From positions 1 to 33,818 of the forward strand of contig JANXXO010000011.1 of the NCBI GenBank assembly GCA_025350565.1: 33,818 bases of DNA, given 5' to 3'. Positions 1 through 8,015 of the stretch are shown in pieces. A program made the position numbers and the translations under genes. A model generated the notes under the pieces. It was not told the DNA's origin and did not search any database. It was given only the letters and a program-made list of their open reading frames with translations. The stretch's first letter is position 1; each line of letters opens with the position of its first letter. The DNA is from Acidimicrobiaceae bacterium. GTDB lineage: Bacteria; Actinomycetota; Acidimicrobiia; Acidimicrobiales; RAAP-2.

Positions 1-96
1 TGGTCGCAGGAACCGTCGTCGTCGTGGTCGCAGGAACCGTCGTCGTCGTGGTCGCAGGAACCGTCGTCGTCGTGGTCGCAGGAACCGTCGTCGTCG
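1..96. repeat. 24-bp in-frame coding tandem repeat (four perfect copies, degenerate fifth to about 120)
   Basis: Four identical 24-bp units run from 1 to 96, and a fifth imperfect copy carries a 3-bp insertion. On the minus strand each unit reads VPATTTTT. The unit length is a multiple of three, so copy-number change would alter protein length without breaking the frame. The array continues past the left edge, so total copy number is unknown. Confidence 0.95.
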
Positions 97-451
97 TGGT
101 GGTCGCAGGAACGGTCGTGGTCGTCACGGGTACGGTAGTAGTCGGCTCACAACAAGTGTTGATCGTCGTCGTGGTGTCGTCATCGTCGTGGCTGTAACGA
201 ATTTGATATTGGGCGAGGGTCGTGGGTGTGCACGGATTCGAACCGCCATCGGTGTTATTGGATTGGTTCGTCGTGGCACTCGACGCAAGCGCTGGCAGCG
301 CCAGAATGCTCACGGTGACTGCAGCCAAAACCGCCATAGCCGATCGCGAGCGACGGAGTGCCCGGATAGTCGTTGCGCGCCACAGTCCGACGAATTGTCG
401 TGGTGTGAACGCTTGGCCGTCGCCGCGGATTATGCGAACGTTCTTGTTCAT
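1..451 (-). CDS. Secreted or surface protein with Thr/Pro-rich tandem-repeat region, partial at window edge
   Basis: The frame is open from an ATG at 451 to the left edge of the window, so the C-terminus is missing. Residues 1-38 are basic and polar, residues 38-55 are hydrophobic, and an Ala-Leu-Ala-Ser-type cleavage region follows, so a Sec signal peptide is likely. A shorter start at Met39 (337) would give a more conventional signal-peptide length. A GAGAG stretch upstream and a good promoter at 484-512 favour 451. After cleavage there is a short polar segment with a Cys-Cys pair near residue 97, then repeated VPATTTTT units. Thr/Pro runs of this kind usually act as cell-wall-spanning or glycosylated linkers. 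No functional domain lies inside the window, so the role is unknown. Confidence 0.7.
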   Translation of the reverse strand, partial: MNKNVRIIRGDGQAFTPRQFVGLWRATTIRALRRSRSAMAVLAAVTVSILALPALASSATTNQSNNTDGGSNPCTPTTLAQYQIRYSHDDDDTTTTINTCCEPTTTVPVTTTTVPATTTTTTVPATTTTTVPATTTTTVPATTTTTVPAT

Positions 452-483
452 GAGATACTCTCGATCCGCCCTTGCGCTAATGA

Positions 484-512
484 AACGTAGTGGAATCGTA
501 CTTTATTGTCAA
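484..512 (-). promoter_or_regulatory. Sigma70-type promoter for the secreted repeat protein
   Basis: On the minus strand TTGACA (512-507) is followed by exactly 17 bp and TACGTT (489-484). The -35 is a perfect consensus and the -10 fits TAnnnT. Transcription would start near 477, giving a leader of about 26 nt before the ATG at 451. Confidence 0.6.
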
Positions 513-904
513 GGCATTGTTTATTCGTAGTGGGCCAATTGACCCTCGATTCCACAAAATAAGGACGTCAAACGAGCGGATTCCCTTTGATTCAGGGCTT
601 TTACTGCCCAAAGAATGCGTGTAACTCTATTGTGACGATTCATCAACTAAGCCACAACGGGCGGTGGAGTGATGCCTTCAACGTCACGACTCGCGACATC
701 GACAATGACGAAAGCCGTATCTGGATAAGGCGGCGACCGAGCTGTAACGGAGGGGACGCGCAGGAAGTAATGATCGATCGGAAACGAGTTGCGATCACAA
801 TCGGACGGCTTTCTTTTAAAATTCGAATACGCCCGCCTAGTATCGTCTGCACCGAAAGAAATCGTTACGACGCCTAGGTATTGGGCCACAGGGAAGTGAA
901 CGAA
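513..904. other. Intergenic region without a convincing gene
   Basis: About 390 bp lie between the divergent promoter region and the EAL gene. Short open frames exist on both strands, but none has a good ribosome-binding site, a recognisable domain or the codon pattern of the neighbours. The stretch looks more AT-rich than its surroundings. It probably holds the promoter of the EAL gene, which I could not place with confidence. Confidence 0.5.
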
Positions 905-1720
905 ATGTCCAATAAACCGGAATCCCCAAATGGCTTGGCGACCGACGAAGTTCGGTTGGCGGAACTTTCCGTCGCACTCGAAAATGACGAGTTTTTTTTG
1001 GTGTATCAGCCCGAAATAGACCTGCACACCAACGCTTTTGCCGGCGTTGAGGCACTACTTCGATGGCGGCACCCCACGCAGGGCATCGTAAGTCCCGACA
1101 ATTTCGTCCCCGCACTGGAGGATCAGGGTCTCATCGTTGCTGTTGGATCATGGGCATTATTGACTGCCTGCGCGCAAGGCAGCGAATGGCACGACAAGGG
1201 ATACCGATTCCCCGTTTCGCTCAATGTGTCGCCCCGCCAGCTTGAAGGGCCGGCGTTCCTTACCCACGTCGAGGAGGCACTTGAGGCCACTCGCTTTCCC
1301 GCCTCACTTCTGGTGCTTGAATTCGCCCAAACTTCGTTGAATCCACGGTACGCAGATCAATTGGTGGCGCTGAAGAAGCGGGGCGTGCGTCTCGCCATCG
1401 ATGACTTCGAACCGGGCCTGTCGCAGCTCAGTGACCTCGAGGCCTCGCCCATTGACATCATCAAACTCGACCGACGATTCATTGCCTCGTTGTCGGCGTC
1501 GGATACAGCCGTCACGCTGGTACACACACTCGTCGAAATGGCCAAGGAACTCCCTCTGCAGATCGTGGCATCGGGAATTGAAGACGATGACCAACGCCGC
1601 CGATTACAGCGAGAAGACGTGGCAATCGGACAAGGGTTCCACTTCTCCCGTCCCCACGAGGCGGTCGAAATTGATCGGTACTTGGAAGACTTCTCCATCT
1701 TCTCGGGGAAGCCTCTCTGA
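905..1720 (+). CDS. Stand-alone EAL-domain protein, probably catalytically degenerate c-di-GMP effector
   Basis: The 271-residue protein is a single EAL (cyclic-di-GMP phosphodiesterase) domain. I chose ATG 905 because AGGGAAG lies 8 bp upstream; a TTG at 881 would add eight residues. The EAL triplet (VEALLRW), the Asn of NVSPRQL, a Glu in the LVLEFAQTS strand, the Asp pair of AIDDF and the Lys of IIKLDR are present. Two parts of the active site deviate. The loop-6 motif DDFGTGYSS reads DDFEPGLSQ, and the usual VAEGVE reads VASGIE, so the Glu often proposed as general base is Ser. The domain may therefore bind c-di-GMP without hydrolysing it, though weak activity cannot be excluded. A two-component kinase gene follows 122 bp downstream on the same strand. 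Confidence 0.85.
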   Translation: MSNKPESPNGLATDEVRLAELSVALENDEFFLVYQPEIDLHTNAFAGVEALLRWRHPTQGIVSPDNFVPALEDQGLIVAVGSWALLTACAQGSEWHDKGYRFPVSLNVSPRQLEGPAFLTHVEEALEATRFPASLLVLEFAQTSLNPRYADQLVALKKRGVRLAIDDFEPGLSQLSDLEASPIDIIKLDRRFIASLSASDTAVTLVHTLVEMAKELPLQIVASGIEDDDQRRRLQREDVAIGQGFHFSRPHEAVEIDRYLEDFSIFSGKPL

Positions 1721-1842
1721 AGTGTTGCGGGGACCAAGCGAGCAATGTTCACCACGTCCATGACGGTCCTACGCGCACGGTGCGACGTCTCTTTGCACGA
1801 CGGCGCATTGCCTTCTTCAATTCTCGACGAGGAAGATGAAAA

Positions 1843-3894
1843 GTGGCGGCGAAGAAATTGAGTAGTCCGGAGGGTACGTCCGACGTAGCGACCTCGGAAT
1901 CCGCCGGGCTCTCTCACGAGTCGCGCGAGGCCATTCGCACGTCACAGCGAATCGCCATCCAGCTACACCAGTTAATCGCCGCCTCCATCACGGTCACTTC
2001 GCTTCGCGACGAGTCGGACATTGTGAAGAGTCTCGCCGGAAGCGCCCGCATCGTCTTTGACGCTGACGAGGCCGTACTTACGCTCGACACGGGATCAGTC
2101 GCCCCTCTCAGAGGCAGTGCTCGGCGCGGACGGCGACCGCTGAGCGAAATACCAAGCGATGCGACGAACGAAACGTTTCCCAAGGATTGGGAAGTCGGCA
2201 GTGATACGCGCGTTGAGGGGGAGTGGCTGGTCGCTCCGATTCTCGAACGCAGAGATCGAGCCCGAGGGGTCATCGCCGTGCGTCGTAGCGAACCGACAGT
2301 ATTCGGTGACGAAGACAAAGAGGTACTGGTGCTGCTTGCCCAAATGGCGTCAAGTGCCTTGGGCGCGGCCGAACTGGGTCGGACGATTCGGGCCAGTGAG
2401 TCTCGCTTGCGCGTCCTCATTGAAACCGCACCGATTGGCATCGTCGAAGCTGACCTGGACGGCAATGTGCGGTGGTGGAACTCGTCAGCGAGCAAAGTGT
2501 TCGCGTGGCCCGGTTTCACCGACCACGACGAAAGTGCGTCGGTGACGTTCCCGCCCTCAACGCTGACTGGCTTACATGACCTTTGGGCCGACGTACGTAA
2601 GGGCGGCGCTGTCGACGGCCGCGACTTCGTGGACGTCGAGATCGCCGGTCGCACGAGAGTGTTGACGGCTTCGGCCGCGCTCCTGCCGACCAGTGACGGT
2701 GCCCCAGCCCTCCTCACGCTGGTTGACGATGTCACCAACAATCGCGAATTAATCGCCGAACTCCGTCACGCTCACACGATGGAGACGCGCGGCCAGGTGG
2801 CGAGCCGAATTGCCCACGACTTTAATAATCTCCTCACCCTCATTTCGGGCTACGCCGAGATTCTTTCGAGTGAAGTCAGTATCAACAAGAAATCCCTGCA
2901 GATGGTGAACGAGATTCAAACGACGGCGTCGCGCGCTTCCTTGCTTACGAGTCAACTTCAATCCATTGGACGGACCTCCGTCCCCGAACCGGTGGTCTTC
3001 AACCCGGTTGCCATTATTCACGCCAACGCCGAGGTGCTCGAACGAATTCTCGGTTCGGCCATCGATCTGCAATGGTCGCTCGACGAACTCGCGGGCCACG
3101 TCCGGGCCGACGCGGACCAGTTCGAACAGATGATTATGAATCTGTCGATGAACGCTCGTGACGCCATGCCCGAGGGCGGAACTCTTTCGATTCGCGTCGT
3201 GTCCCGCGACATTGGTAACGAGCAAGCAACCGAACTCGGATTGGTGCCCGGCGACTACGTGATGCTCACCGTGGCCGACAACGGTGTTGGCATGGACGTA
3301 GAGACACACGCACGATGTTTTGAGGCAATGTTTACGACCAAAGGAGCCTTGAAGGGGACAGGCATGGGACTCGCCTCGGCCCGTCGACTGGTTGAAGCGA
3401 GCAGTGGAATTATTTCCTGTCGTTCAGCCGTGGGCGAAGGAACCACGTTCGAAATCCTTTTGCCCTTAATTGATGAGCCCGTGGAGGCGGCGCTACCCAC
3501 CCCAGAAATTGGTCGCCCTCGTGGTTCGGCGACGGTCCTCGTTGTTGACGACGACGACGGGCTTCGAAGCTTTATGAGCCGAATTTTGGAGCGCAACGGG
3601 TACCGAGTGGTGACGGCGGACTCCGCGGAAAAGGCCCTGACCATCTTTGACGCTCATCGCGGAACCATCGATCTTCTCGTTAGCGACGTCGTGATGGGCG
3701 CGATGTCGGGTCGTGATTTGGCCTCCACGTTGCAGGCGAAGGAATCGTCACTTTCGGTCCTTCTTGTGTCGGGCACCGCGAATCGCACGATCATTTCGGA
3801 ACTGAATCCCGAGGTCAGCGACTTTCTCCCTAAGCCCTTTCAACCAAGTCAGCTGATTGACAAGGTCCACGAGATGTTGTCACGACACCCCTGA
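1843..3894 (+). CDS. GAF-PAS hybrid sensor histidine kinase with C-terminal receiver domain
   Basis: A 683-residue soluble kinase with no signal peptide or membrane segment. The GTG start at 1843 has AGGAAG 7 bp upstream. Residues about 44-180 look like a GAF sensor and about 185-300 a PAS domain. A HisKA dimerisation region follows with the phospho-accepting His325 in AHDFNNLL, then a HATPase_c domain with N-box Asn437, G1 box ADNGVGM and G2 box GTGMGLA. Residues about 563-680 are a receiver with an acidic pocket (DDDD at 569-572), phospho-acceptor Asp615 and Lys664. The AHDFNNLL-type H-box is typical of hybrid kinases. Signals probably arise in the cytoplasm. The OmpR-type regulator converges on its 3' end with only 19 bp between them and is a natural, unproven partner. 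Confidence 0.9.
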   Translation: MAAKKLSSPEGTSDVATSESAGLSHESREAIRTSQRIAIQLHQLIAASITVTSLRDESDIVKSLAGSARIVFDADEAVLTLDTGSVAPLRGSARRGRRPLSEIPSDATNETFPKDWEVGSDTRVEGEWLVAPILERRDRARGVIAVRRSEPTVFGDEDKEVLVLLAQMASSALGAAELGRTIRASESRLRVLIETAPIGIVEADLDGNVRWWNSSASKVFAWPGFTDHDESASVTFPPSTLTGLHDLWADVRKGGAVDGRDFVDVEIAGRTRVLTASAALLPTSDGAPALLTLVDDVTNNRELIAELRHAHTMETRGQVASRIAHDFNNLLTLISGYAEILSSEVSINKKSLQMVNEIQTTASRASLLTSQLQSIGRTSVPEPVVFNPVAIIHANAEVLERILGSAIDLQWSLDELAGHVRADADQFEQMIMNLSMNARDAMPEGGTLSIRVVSRDIGNEQATELGLVPGDYVMLTVADNGVGMDVETHARCFEAMFTTKGALKGTGMGLASARRLVEASSGIISCRSAVGEGTTFEILLPLIDEPVEAALPTPEIGRPRGSATVLVVDDDDGLRSFMSRILERNGYRVVTADSAEKALTIFDAHRGTIDLLVSDVVMGAMSGRDLASTLQAKESSLSVLLVSGTANRTIISELNPEVSDFLPKPFQPSQLIDKVHEMLSRHP

Positions 3895-3913
3895 CGTACC
3901 GCAACGTTTGAGT

Positions 3914-4621
3914 TTAGGTGGGTACCGACTCCGGTTCGAAGCGGTATCCCACACCGCGCACGGTCGTAATCCAACGCGGGTGGTCGGGGTCTACTTCCAA
4001 TTTTGCGCGAAGAAGGCGAATGTGCTCGGTGACGGTGGCCTCGTTCTGCCATTCACTTGAGGATTCCCATACGTGTTCGAGCAGCTGCTCGCGCGAAAAG
4101 ACCTGGCGTGGTGAACGGGCGAGGAAGGCCAATAGAGCGAACTCCTTCGACGTGAGGTCCAAGAGATTCCCGCGCAGATGGACTTCGTGCGTGTTTTCAT
4201 TGATACGCAGATCACCGAAGTTCAGCGTCGGTGCGTCAATGTGAAGTTGCGCCAAATTGGCACCCGATCGGCGCAGCACCGACTCAATGCGCGCCGAAAC
4301 TTCCCCGAGCGAAAACGGCTTCACAATGTAGTCGTCGGCTCCCAGCTTGAGCCCGGCAATGCGCTCGGATTCGAGTCCGCGTCCGGTAAGGAAAATGACC
4401 GGTACGTCACTAATCAGTCTGATTTCACGTAGGACGTCGCGACCATCCTCGGCCCCCAGCACGATGTCGAGAAGTACGAGGTCGGGTTCCATTGACGAAG
4501 TGGCTCGAACGGCCTCGCCTCCGTCCTGCGCTACCACGACTTCGTGACCCTCGCCGATGAGGAACGTGTCGAGCAGCTTGGTCATTTCGCCGTCGTCGTC
4601 AACGACCAGAATCTTGGTCAA
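3914..4621 (-). CDS. OmpR/PhoB-family response regulator
   Basis: 235 residues from the TTG at 4621, which gives the usual MTKILVVDDD beginning and has GGAG just upstream. The open frame extends to 4702, but that extension carries no family sequence and covers the promoter. The receiver domain has acidic residues 8-10, phospho-acceptor Asp52, Thr79 and Lys101 in IVKPF. A winged-helix effector domain follows (about 135-232) with the recognition region around REQLLEHVW and the wing TTVRGVGYRF. This is the classic architecture for binding tandem direct repeats. Such a repeat lies about 30 bp upstream of its own start, suggesting autoregulation. No kinase is encoded in the same direction. Confidence 0.92.
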   Translation of the reverse strand: MTKILVVDDDGEMTKLLDTFLIGEGHEVVVAQDGGEAVRATSSMEPDLVLLDIVLGAEDGRDVLREIRLISDVPVIFLTGRGLESERIAGLKLGADDYIVKPFSLGEVSARIESVLRRSGANLAQLHIDAPTLNFGDLRINENTHEVHLRGNLLDLTSKEFALLAFLARSPRQVFSREQLLEHVWESSSEWQNEATVTEHIRLLRAKLEVDPDHPRWITTVRGVGYRFEPESVPT

Positions 4622-4650
4622 AATTCTCCATCCGGGGTAGTAACCAATTT

Positions 4651-4671
4651 TGTGACAAATCCATGACAAAG
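4651..4671 (-). promoter_or_regulatory. Pho-box-like direct repeat upstream of the response regulator
   Basis: On the minus strand TTTGTCATGGA is followed directly by TTTGTCACAAA: two TTTGTCA half-sites with an 11-bp period, the spacing used by OmpR/PhoB dimers. It resembles the E. coli Pho box (CTGTCAT then CTGTCAC, 11-bp period). The site lies about 30 bp upstream of the TTG start at 4621, where it could replace a -35 element. Confidence 0.5.
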
Positions 4672-4974
4672 CACACCGCTGTTTAGCAAAAGGTGCTCGC
4701 AACTACGCACTTCGCGACGTGGGGTGGTCGACACGTTGTCCATTCTATGGACGTTGCGTGTGATTGCCGGTTGGAGGACGAGGAAATCTCCGCGCGCGAC
4801 GTGGCCCTTGTCACCGCGCCACTTACCTCAGCGTGTGGATGTTTCGAGGCATCAATGGACAAATGAGCGAGGTGGGGTCCACCACGTACGGGGGCCGATT
4901 TACTAAAGTTTCAAAGGAAATGGACGCAAATTCACGGCCGTCTCAGCCGGAGCGCGGAACGGAACAGGTGGTCA
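4672..4974. promoter_or_regulatory. Divergent intergenic region with repeated ATGGAC hexamers and a 15-bp palindrome
   Basis: About 300 bp separate the response-regulator leader from the fusion enzyme. A perfect palindrome, GTCCAT-TCT-ATGGAC, lies at 4738-4752. Further direct ATGGAC copies are at 4855-4860 and 4920-4925. These could be operator half-sites for a regulator of one or both genes. The short open frames in this stretch look non-coding. Confidence 0.35.
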
Positions 4975-7878
4975 GTGGGTAACTCAATCGGTCGTCGATA
5001 CCGCTACGGCGCGAGTTTTGTTGACCAAGAGTCCGGCGTTCGATTCGAAGGGCACCATCCCCTCGAACGGCCCGACCTTTGGAAGGTGTACCTCAACGAA
5101 GCGGAAGGAATATTCCGTAGTCGCGGTTTTGAGGGCACGTTGCGACGCGTGGAACTCGAAGAGGGCAACGGAGTTCCTCTCTTCATCCTGGGCTTCGACG
5201 CCGAAGGCGAACCGGTGGCGGGCGTGCGCTTCCACGGCCCCCTTGAGGGCAGCTACCAGGCGGCCATCATTGAAGAAATGGCGTCGTCGTCTCAGATTGG
5301 CATGGTGCACGATCTGATCGAACGCGAAATTCGTTTAGGGGCACTCGAAGTCAAAGGCGCGTGGTCCAAGGGTGCTTCGGTCGTAGGCGTTCGGCTCCTC
5401 GCGGCAATTTCTCGGTCGGTAACGCACGCAATGAACTGGCTCGGCGCTGAGTTCGCCATCGCCGCGGTATCGGACACTCTGATGCCCGTGGGTGACGTCA
5501 CCGGTGGGCTCCAGGTGGGCACCGAGTGGGTGCCGTTCCCCGACGAGCGCTACCGGACAGTGGCCGTATCGTGGCACCGCGGTCGAACCTACGAACTCTC
5601 GAATCCGTCGAATCAACAGGCCCTGCGACGCGAGGCCGAGCAACTGCTCCGTGGGCCGACGCGCCTCGGCGCCAGTCCCATCGAGCCAGCGTCCGCGCGC
5701 ACGCGCGCATCTCGTCCGTTGGTACTCGACGTCGGGGAACGCGCCCAACGCGAGGTGCTGCGGATTCTTCGCGAAGACGCCTCGTTACAAATCATTGATC
5801 GACTGAGTGAACAGCGCGAGCAACTGGCCGAGATCATTCCGACGCCCTCCGCGGCAATTCTCGACGAAGGTTCGCGCTGGGTGTACTACCCGTGGCGTCG
5901 CGCCGTCGTGCGACTCCTGGCGCCTCGCTCTTTCTCAACGCTGCGCCTCGACCGAAACCGCAATAAGTTGACTCGCGCGGAACAGGCTCGTCAGCGCTCA
6001 CTGCGTATTGGCGTGGTGGGCCTCAGTGCCGGCCACACGATCGCTCACGTCATTGCCATGGAAGGAATCGCGGGTGAGATTCGGTTGGCCGATTTCGACA
6101 CGCTCGAACTCTCCAATCTCAATCGGATTCCCGCCAGCGTGCTTGACCTTGGCGTCAACAAGGCCGTCGTCGCCGCCCGCCGCATCGCTGAGATCGATCC
6201 GTATTTGCGCGTCGTCGTGGAACCGGCCGGCGTTCGCGCCGACAACTTGGGGGAGTTCTTAGACGGACTGGACCTCGTCATTGAAGAGTGCGACTCCCTC
6301 GACATGAAGTTCCTCGTCCGCGAAGCCGCGCGGGAACGACGCATACCGGTGATTATGGAGACGAGCGATCGAGGCGTGCTCGACGTCGAACGCTTCGACC
6401 TCGAACCGGACCGTCCCATCTTTCACGGCCTACTCGGCGACATGGATTCGTCGAAATTGGCCGGACTGACCACCGCACAGAAGGGGCCTTACGTCATCCG
6501 TCTCATTGGGGCCCGCGAAGCCTCGTCCCGAGGCGCGGCGTCGCTGTTAGAAGTCGGTCAGACGATTACCGGGTGGCCGCAGCTGGGCAGTGAGATTACG
6601 TTGGGCGCCGCAACCGTGGCGGCTGCCGTTCGGCGCATCGGGTTAGCCGGAGAGCTGCCCTCGGGTCGCGTCCGTTTTGACGTCGAAGAGATTCTCTCGG
6701 GGCTCGGTCCTGTTGAAGTGAATCTCGAAGCCGAAGCTGACCTCTTCACTCCACCGCCCGACGATCCACCTCTCGTTAGTGACGATCCCATTGAGATGAT
6801 CGTGGACGCCGCGCGCCGCGCGCCCTCCGGCGGCAATGTACAACCGTGGCGCTTCGAGGCCGACGAGACGGAAATCCGATTCTTCATGCTCCCCGAACGC
6901 ACCTCGACGATGGACGTCGCCCACCGCGGCACCTACGTAGGTATTGGCGCCGCGCTCTTCAACGCTCGCGTCCAGGCCGCCTCGATGCGCAAACTCGGAT
7001 TGGTGAAACTCTTCCCTGAAGGTCGCCCTTCACATCACGTGGCTTCGATGACGCTGGGTACCTCCGACGACGTGGCGATCACGCCGCTGCGTGACTACCT
7101 TCACTTGCGTTCGTCGAACCGGCGAATGGGACAGCCGACCTCGATTGACGTGGAGACTATTCAAACGCTGACGCGCGGTGTGGAGCGCGAAGGCGCCCAA
7201 CTTCGCATCGTCACCGACCGAGACCGGATCACCCACGGGGCCGAGATTCTGGCCGCGTCGGATCGACTTCGATTCTTACTACCTACCGTGCATCGCGAGA
7301 TGCTCTCGGAGATCAAATGGCCGGGACGCGACTCGCTGGAAGAGGGCTTGGACGTACGCACCCTCGAAATGGATCCAGGTGGCTACGCCGCACTGGAACT
7401 GCTCAGTCGACCCGACGTCATGGGTCACCTCTCGGATTGGCGTGCCGGCTCGGCGCTCGGTCTGCGGATGCAGGCATCGATCATGACGAGTTCGGCCCTC
7501 GCCATCGTGACGGTGCCCCGCGCCGATCCAATGTGGTACTTGCGCGGCGGAGCGGCCATGGAGCGGTTCTGGCTGAGTGCCGAAATGCACGGCCTGGCGA
7601 TTCAACCCGCGTCGCCGGTCTTTCTTTACGCCGTCGACGAAGCAGATTTGGCGCAAATGGCCGGTGAACGCTATCTGGACGAGATGAATTCGCTGTCGGA
7701 ACAGTTCCACGATTTCTGGGGTTTAAGCGACGGCGAAACGGCGGTGATGGTCTTTCGGATTTTTCAGGCACCCCCTCCTTCAGTCCACAGTATTCGACTT
7801 CCCCTCAGCCACGTCCTCAGTCGCGAAGCGCACACAATATCCGCGATTGAGCCGTTTTCCATCGAAAATCGTCGATAA
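4975..7878 (+). CDS. Rv1355c-like fusion: N-terminal acyltransferase-like region, ThiF/E1-like adenylyltransferase, nitroreductase
   Basis: A 967-residue soluble protein; the GTG at 4975 is the first possible start and has a weak ribosome-binding site. Residues about 20-225 form a compact alpha/beta region that reminds me of GNAT or autoinducer-synthase-like folds, but I cannot assign it firmly. Residues about 340-560 are a ThiF/E1-like domain: nucleotide loop GVVGLSAG (346-353) and the typical DFDTLELSNLNR (373-384) preceding an Asn-Lys pair. E1-like domains adenylate a carboxylate or protein C-terminus. Residues about 604-930 are an FMN nitroreductase-type domain with the signature APSGGNVQPW (616-625). 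M. tuberculosis Rv1355c (called MoeY) has the ThiF plus nitroreductase pair. A molybdopterin role is doubtful because no moa/moe genes are nearby; the context here is c-di-GMP signalling. The substrate is unknown. Confidence 0.8.
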   Translation: MGNSIGRRYRYGASFVDQESGVRFEGHHPLERPDLWKVYLNEAEGIFRSRGFEGTLRRVELEEGNGVPLFILGFDAEGEPVAGVRFHGPLEGSYQAAIIEEMASSSQIGMVHDLIEREIRLGALEVKGAWSKGASVVGVRLLAAISRSVTHAMNWLGAEFAIAAVSDTLMPVGDVTGGLQVGTEWVPFPDERYRTVAVSWHRGRTYELSNPSNQQALRREAEQLLRGPTRLGASPIEPASARTRASRPLVLDVGERAQREVLRILREDASLQIIDRLSEQREQLAEIIPTPSAAILDEGSRWVYYPWRRAVVRLLAPRSFSTLRLDRNRNKLTRAEQARQRSLRIGVVGLSAGHTIAHVIAMEGIAGEIRLADFDTLELSNLNRIPASVLDLGVNKAVVAARRIAEIDPYLRVVVEPAGVRADNLGEFLDGLDLVIEECDSLDMKFLVREAARERRIPVIMETSDRGVLDVERFDLEPDRPIFHGLLGDMDSSKLAGLTTAQKGPYVIRLIGAREASSRGAASLLEVGQTITGWPQLGSEITLGAATVAAAVRRIGLAGELPSGRVRFDVEEILSGLGPVEVNLEAEADLFTPPPDDPPLVSDDPIEMIVDAARRAPSGGNVQPWRFEADETEIRFFMLPERTSTMDVAHRGTYVGIGAALFNARVQAASMRKLGLVKLFPEGRPSHHVASMTLGTSDDVAITPLRDYLHLRSSNRRMGQPTSIDVETIQTLTRGVEREGAQLRIVTDRDRITHGAEILAASDRLRFLLPTVHREMLSEIKWPGRDSLEEGLDVRTLEMDPGGYAALELLSRPDVMGHLSDWRAGSALGLRMQASIMTSSALAIVTVPRADPMWYLRGGAAMERFWLSAEMHGLAIQPASPVFLYAVDEADLAQMAGERYLDEMNSLSEQFHDFWGLSDGETAVMVFRIFQAPPPSVHSIRLPLSHVLSREAHTISAIEPFSIENRR

Positions 7879-7896
7879 GTCGTGGAAATGTTGGGG

Positions 7897-7925
7897 TTTA
7901 CTTCGCATACTCCTTGTGCAATAAT
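7897..7925 (+). promoter_or_regulatory. Probable promoter of the GGDEF-EAL operon
   Basis: TTTACT (7897-7902), a 17-bp spacer and AATAAT (7920-7925) form a good sigma70-type promoter, one base from TATAAT in the -10. Transcription would begin near 7931-7933, exactly where the structured leader starts. Confidence 0.5.
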
Positions 7926-7930
7926 CGTTA

Positions 7931-8006
7931 TCTGGTAAGTAATCCAGCCAGGGGACGGACCTTCGGGGCCGGCTCCTGATCCAGACCTTTATTTGTCGGC
8001 GAAGGT
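7931..8006 (+). ncRNA. Structured 5' leader with UUCG-capped hairpin and possible RBS-sequestering stem
   Basis: TCTGG (7931-7935) can pair with CCAGA (7981-7985), closing a domain that contains a long hairpin. That hairpin pairs 7949-7961 with 7966-7978 around a C(UUCG)G tetraloop, with two A-G mismatches at matching depths in the stem. Next, ACCTT (7985-7989) is fully complementary to AAGGT (8002-8006), the ribosome-binding site of the GGDEF-EAL gene. That pairing shares base 7985 with the closing stem, so the two could compete, as in a riboswitch expression platform. It does not match the c-di-GMP-I (GEMM) consensus I remember. A simple stabilising leader is the alternative. Confidence 0.4.
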
Positions 8007-8015
8007 GAACCCCAA

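Noticed and set aside
1..120. CRISPR-like array
   Set aside because: The 24-bp units are directly adjacent with no spacers and are read in frame as protein.
587..1027. Overlapping small open frames on both strands before the EAL gene
   Set aside because: No ribosome-binding site, no domain and unconvincing composition; part overlaps the EAL gene.
4764..4982. 72-residue open frame upstream of the fusion enzyme
   Set aside because: Arg/Pro-rich random-looking sequence without a ribosome-binding site; it covers likely regulatory sites.
4975..7878. Annotation as a molybdopterin synthesis gene (moeY)
   Set aside because: No moa, moe or mog gene is nearby and the ThiF domain alone does not indicate that pathway.
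7931..8015. Known c-di-GMP-I (GEMM) riboswitch
   Set aside because: The conserved core and tetraloop-receptor sequences I remember are not present, so I list it only as an unnamed structured leader.
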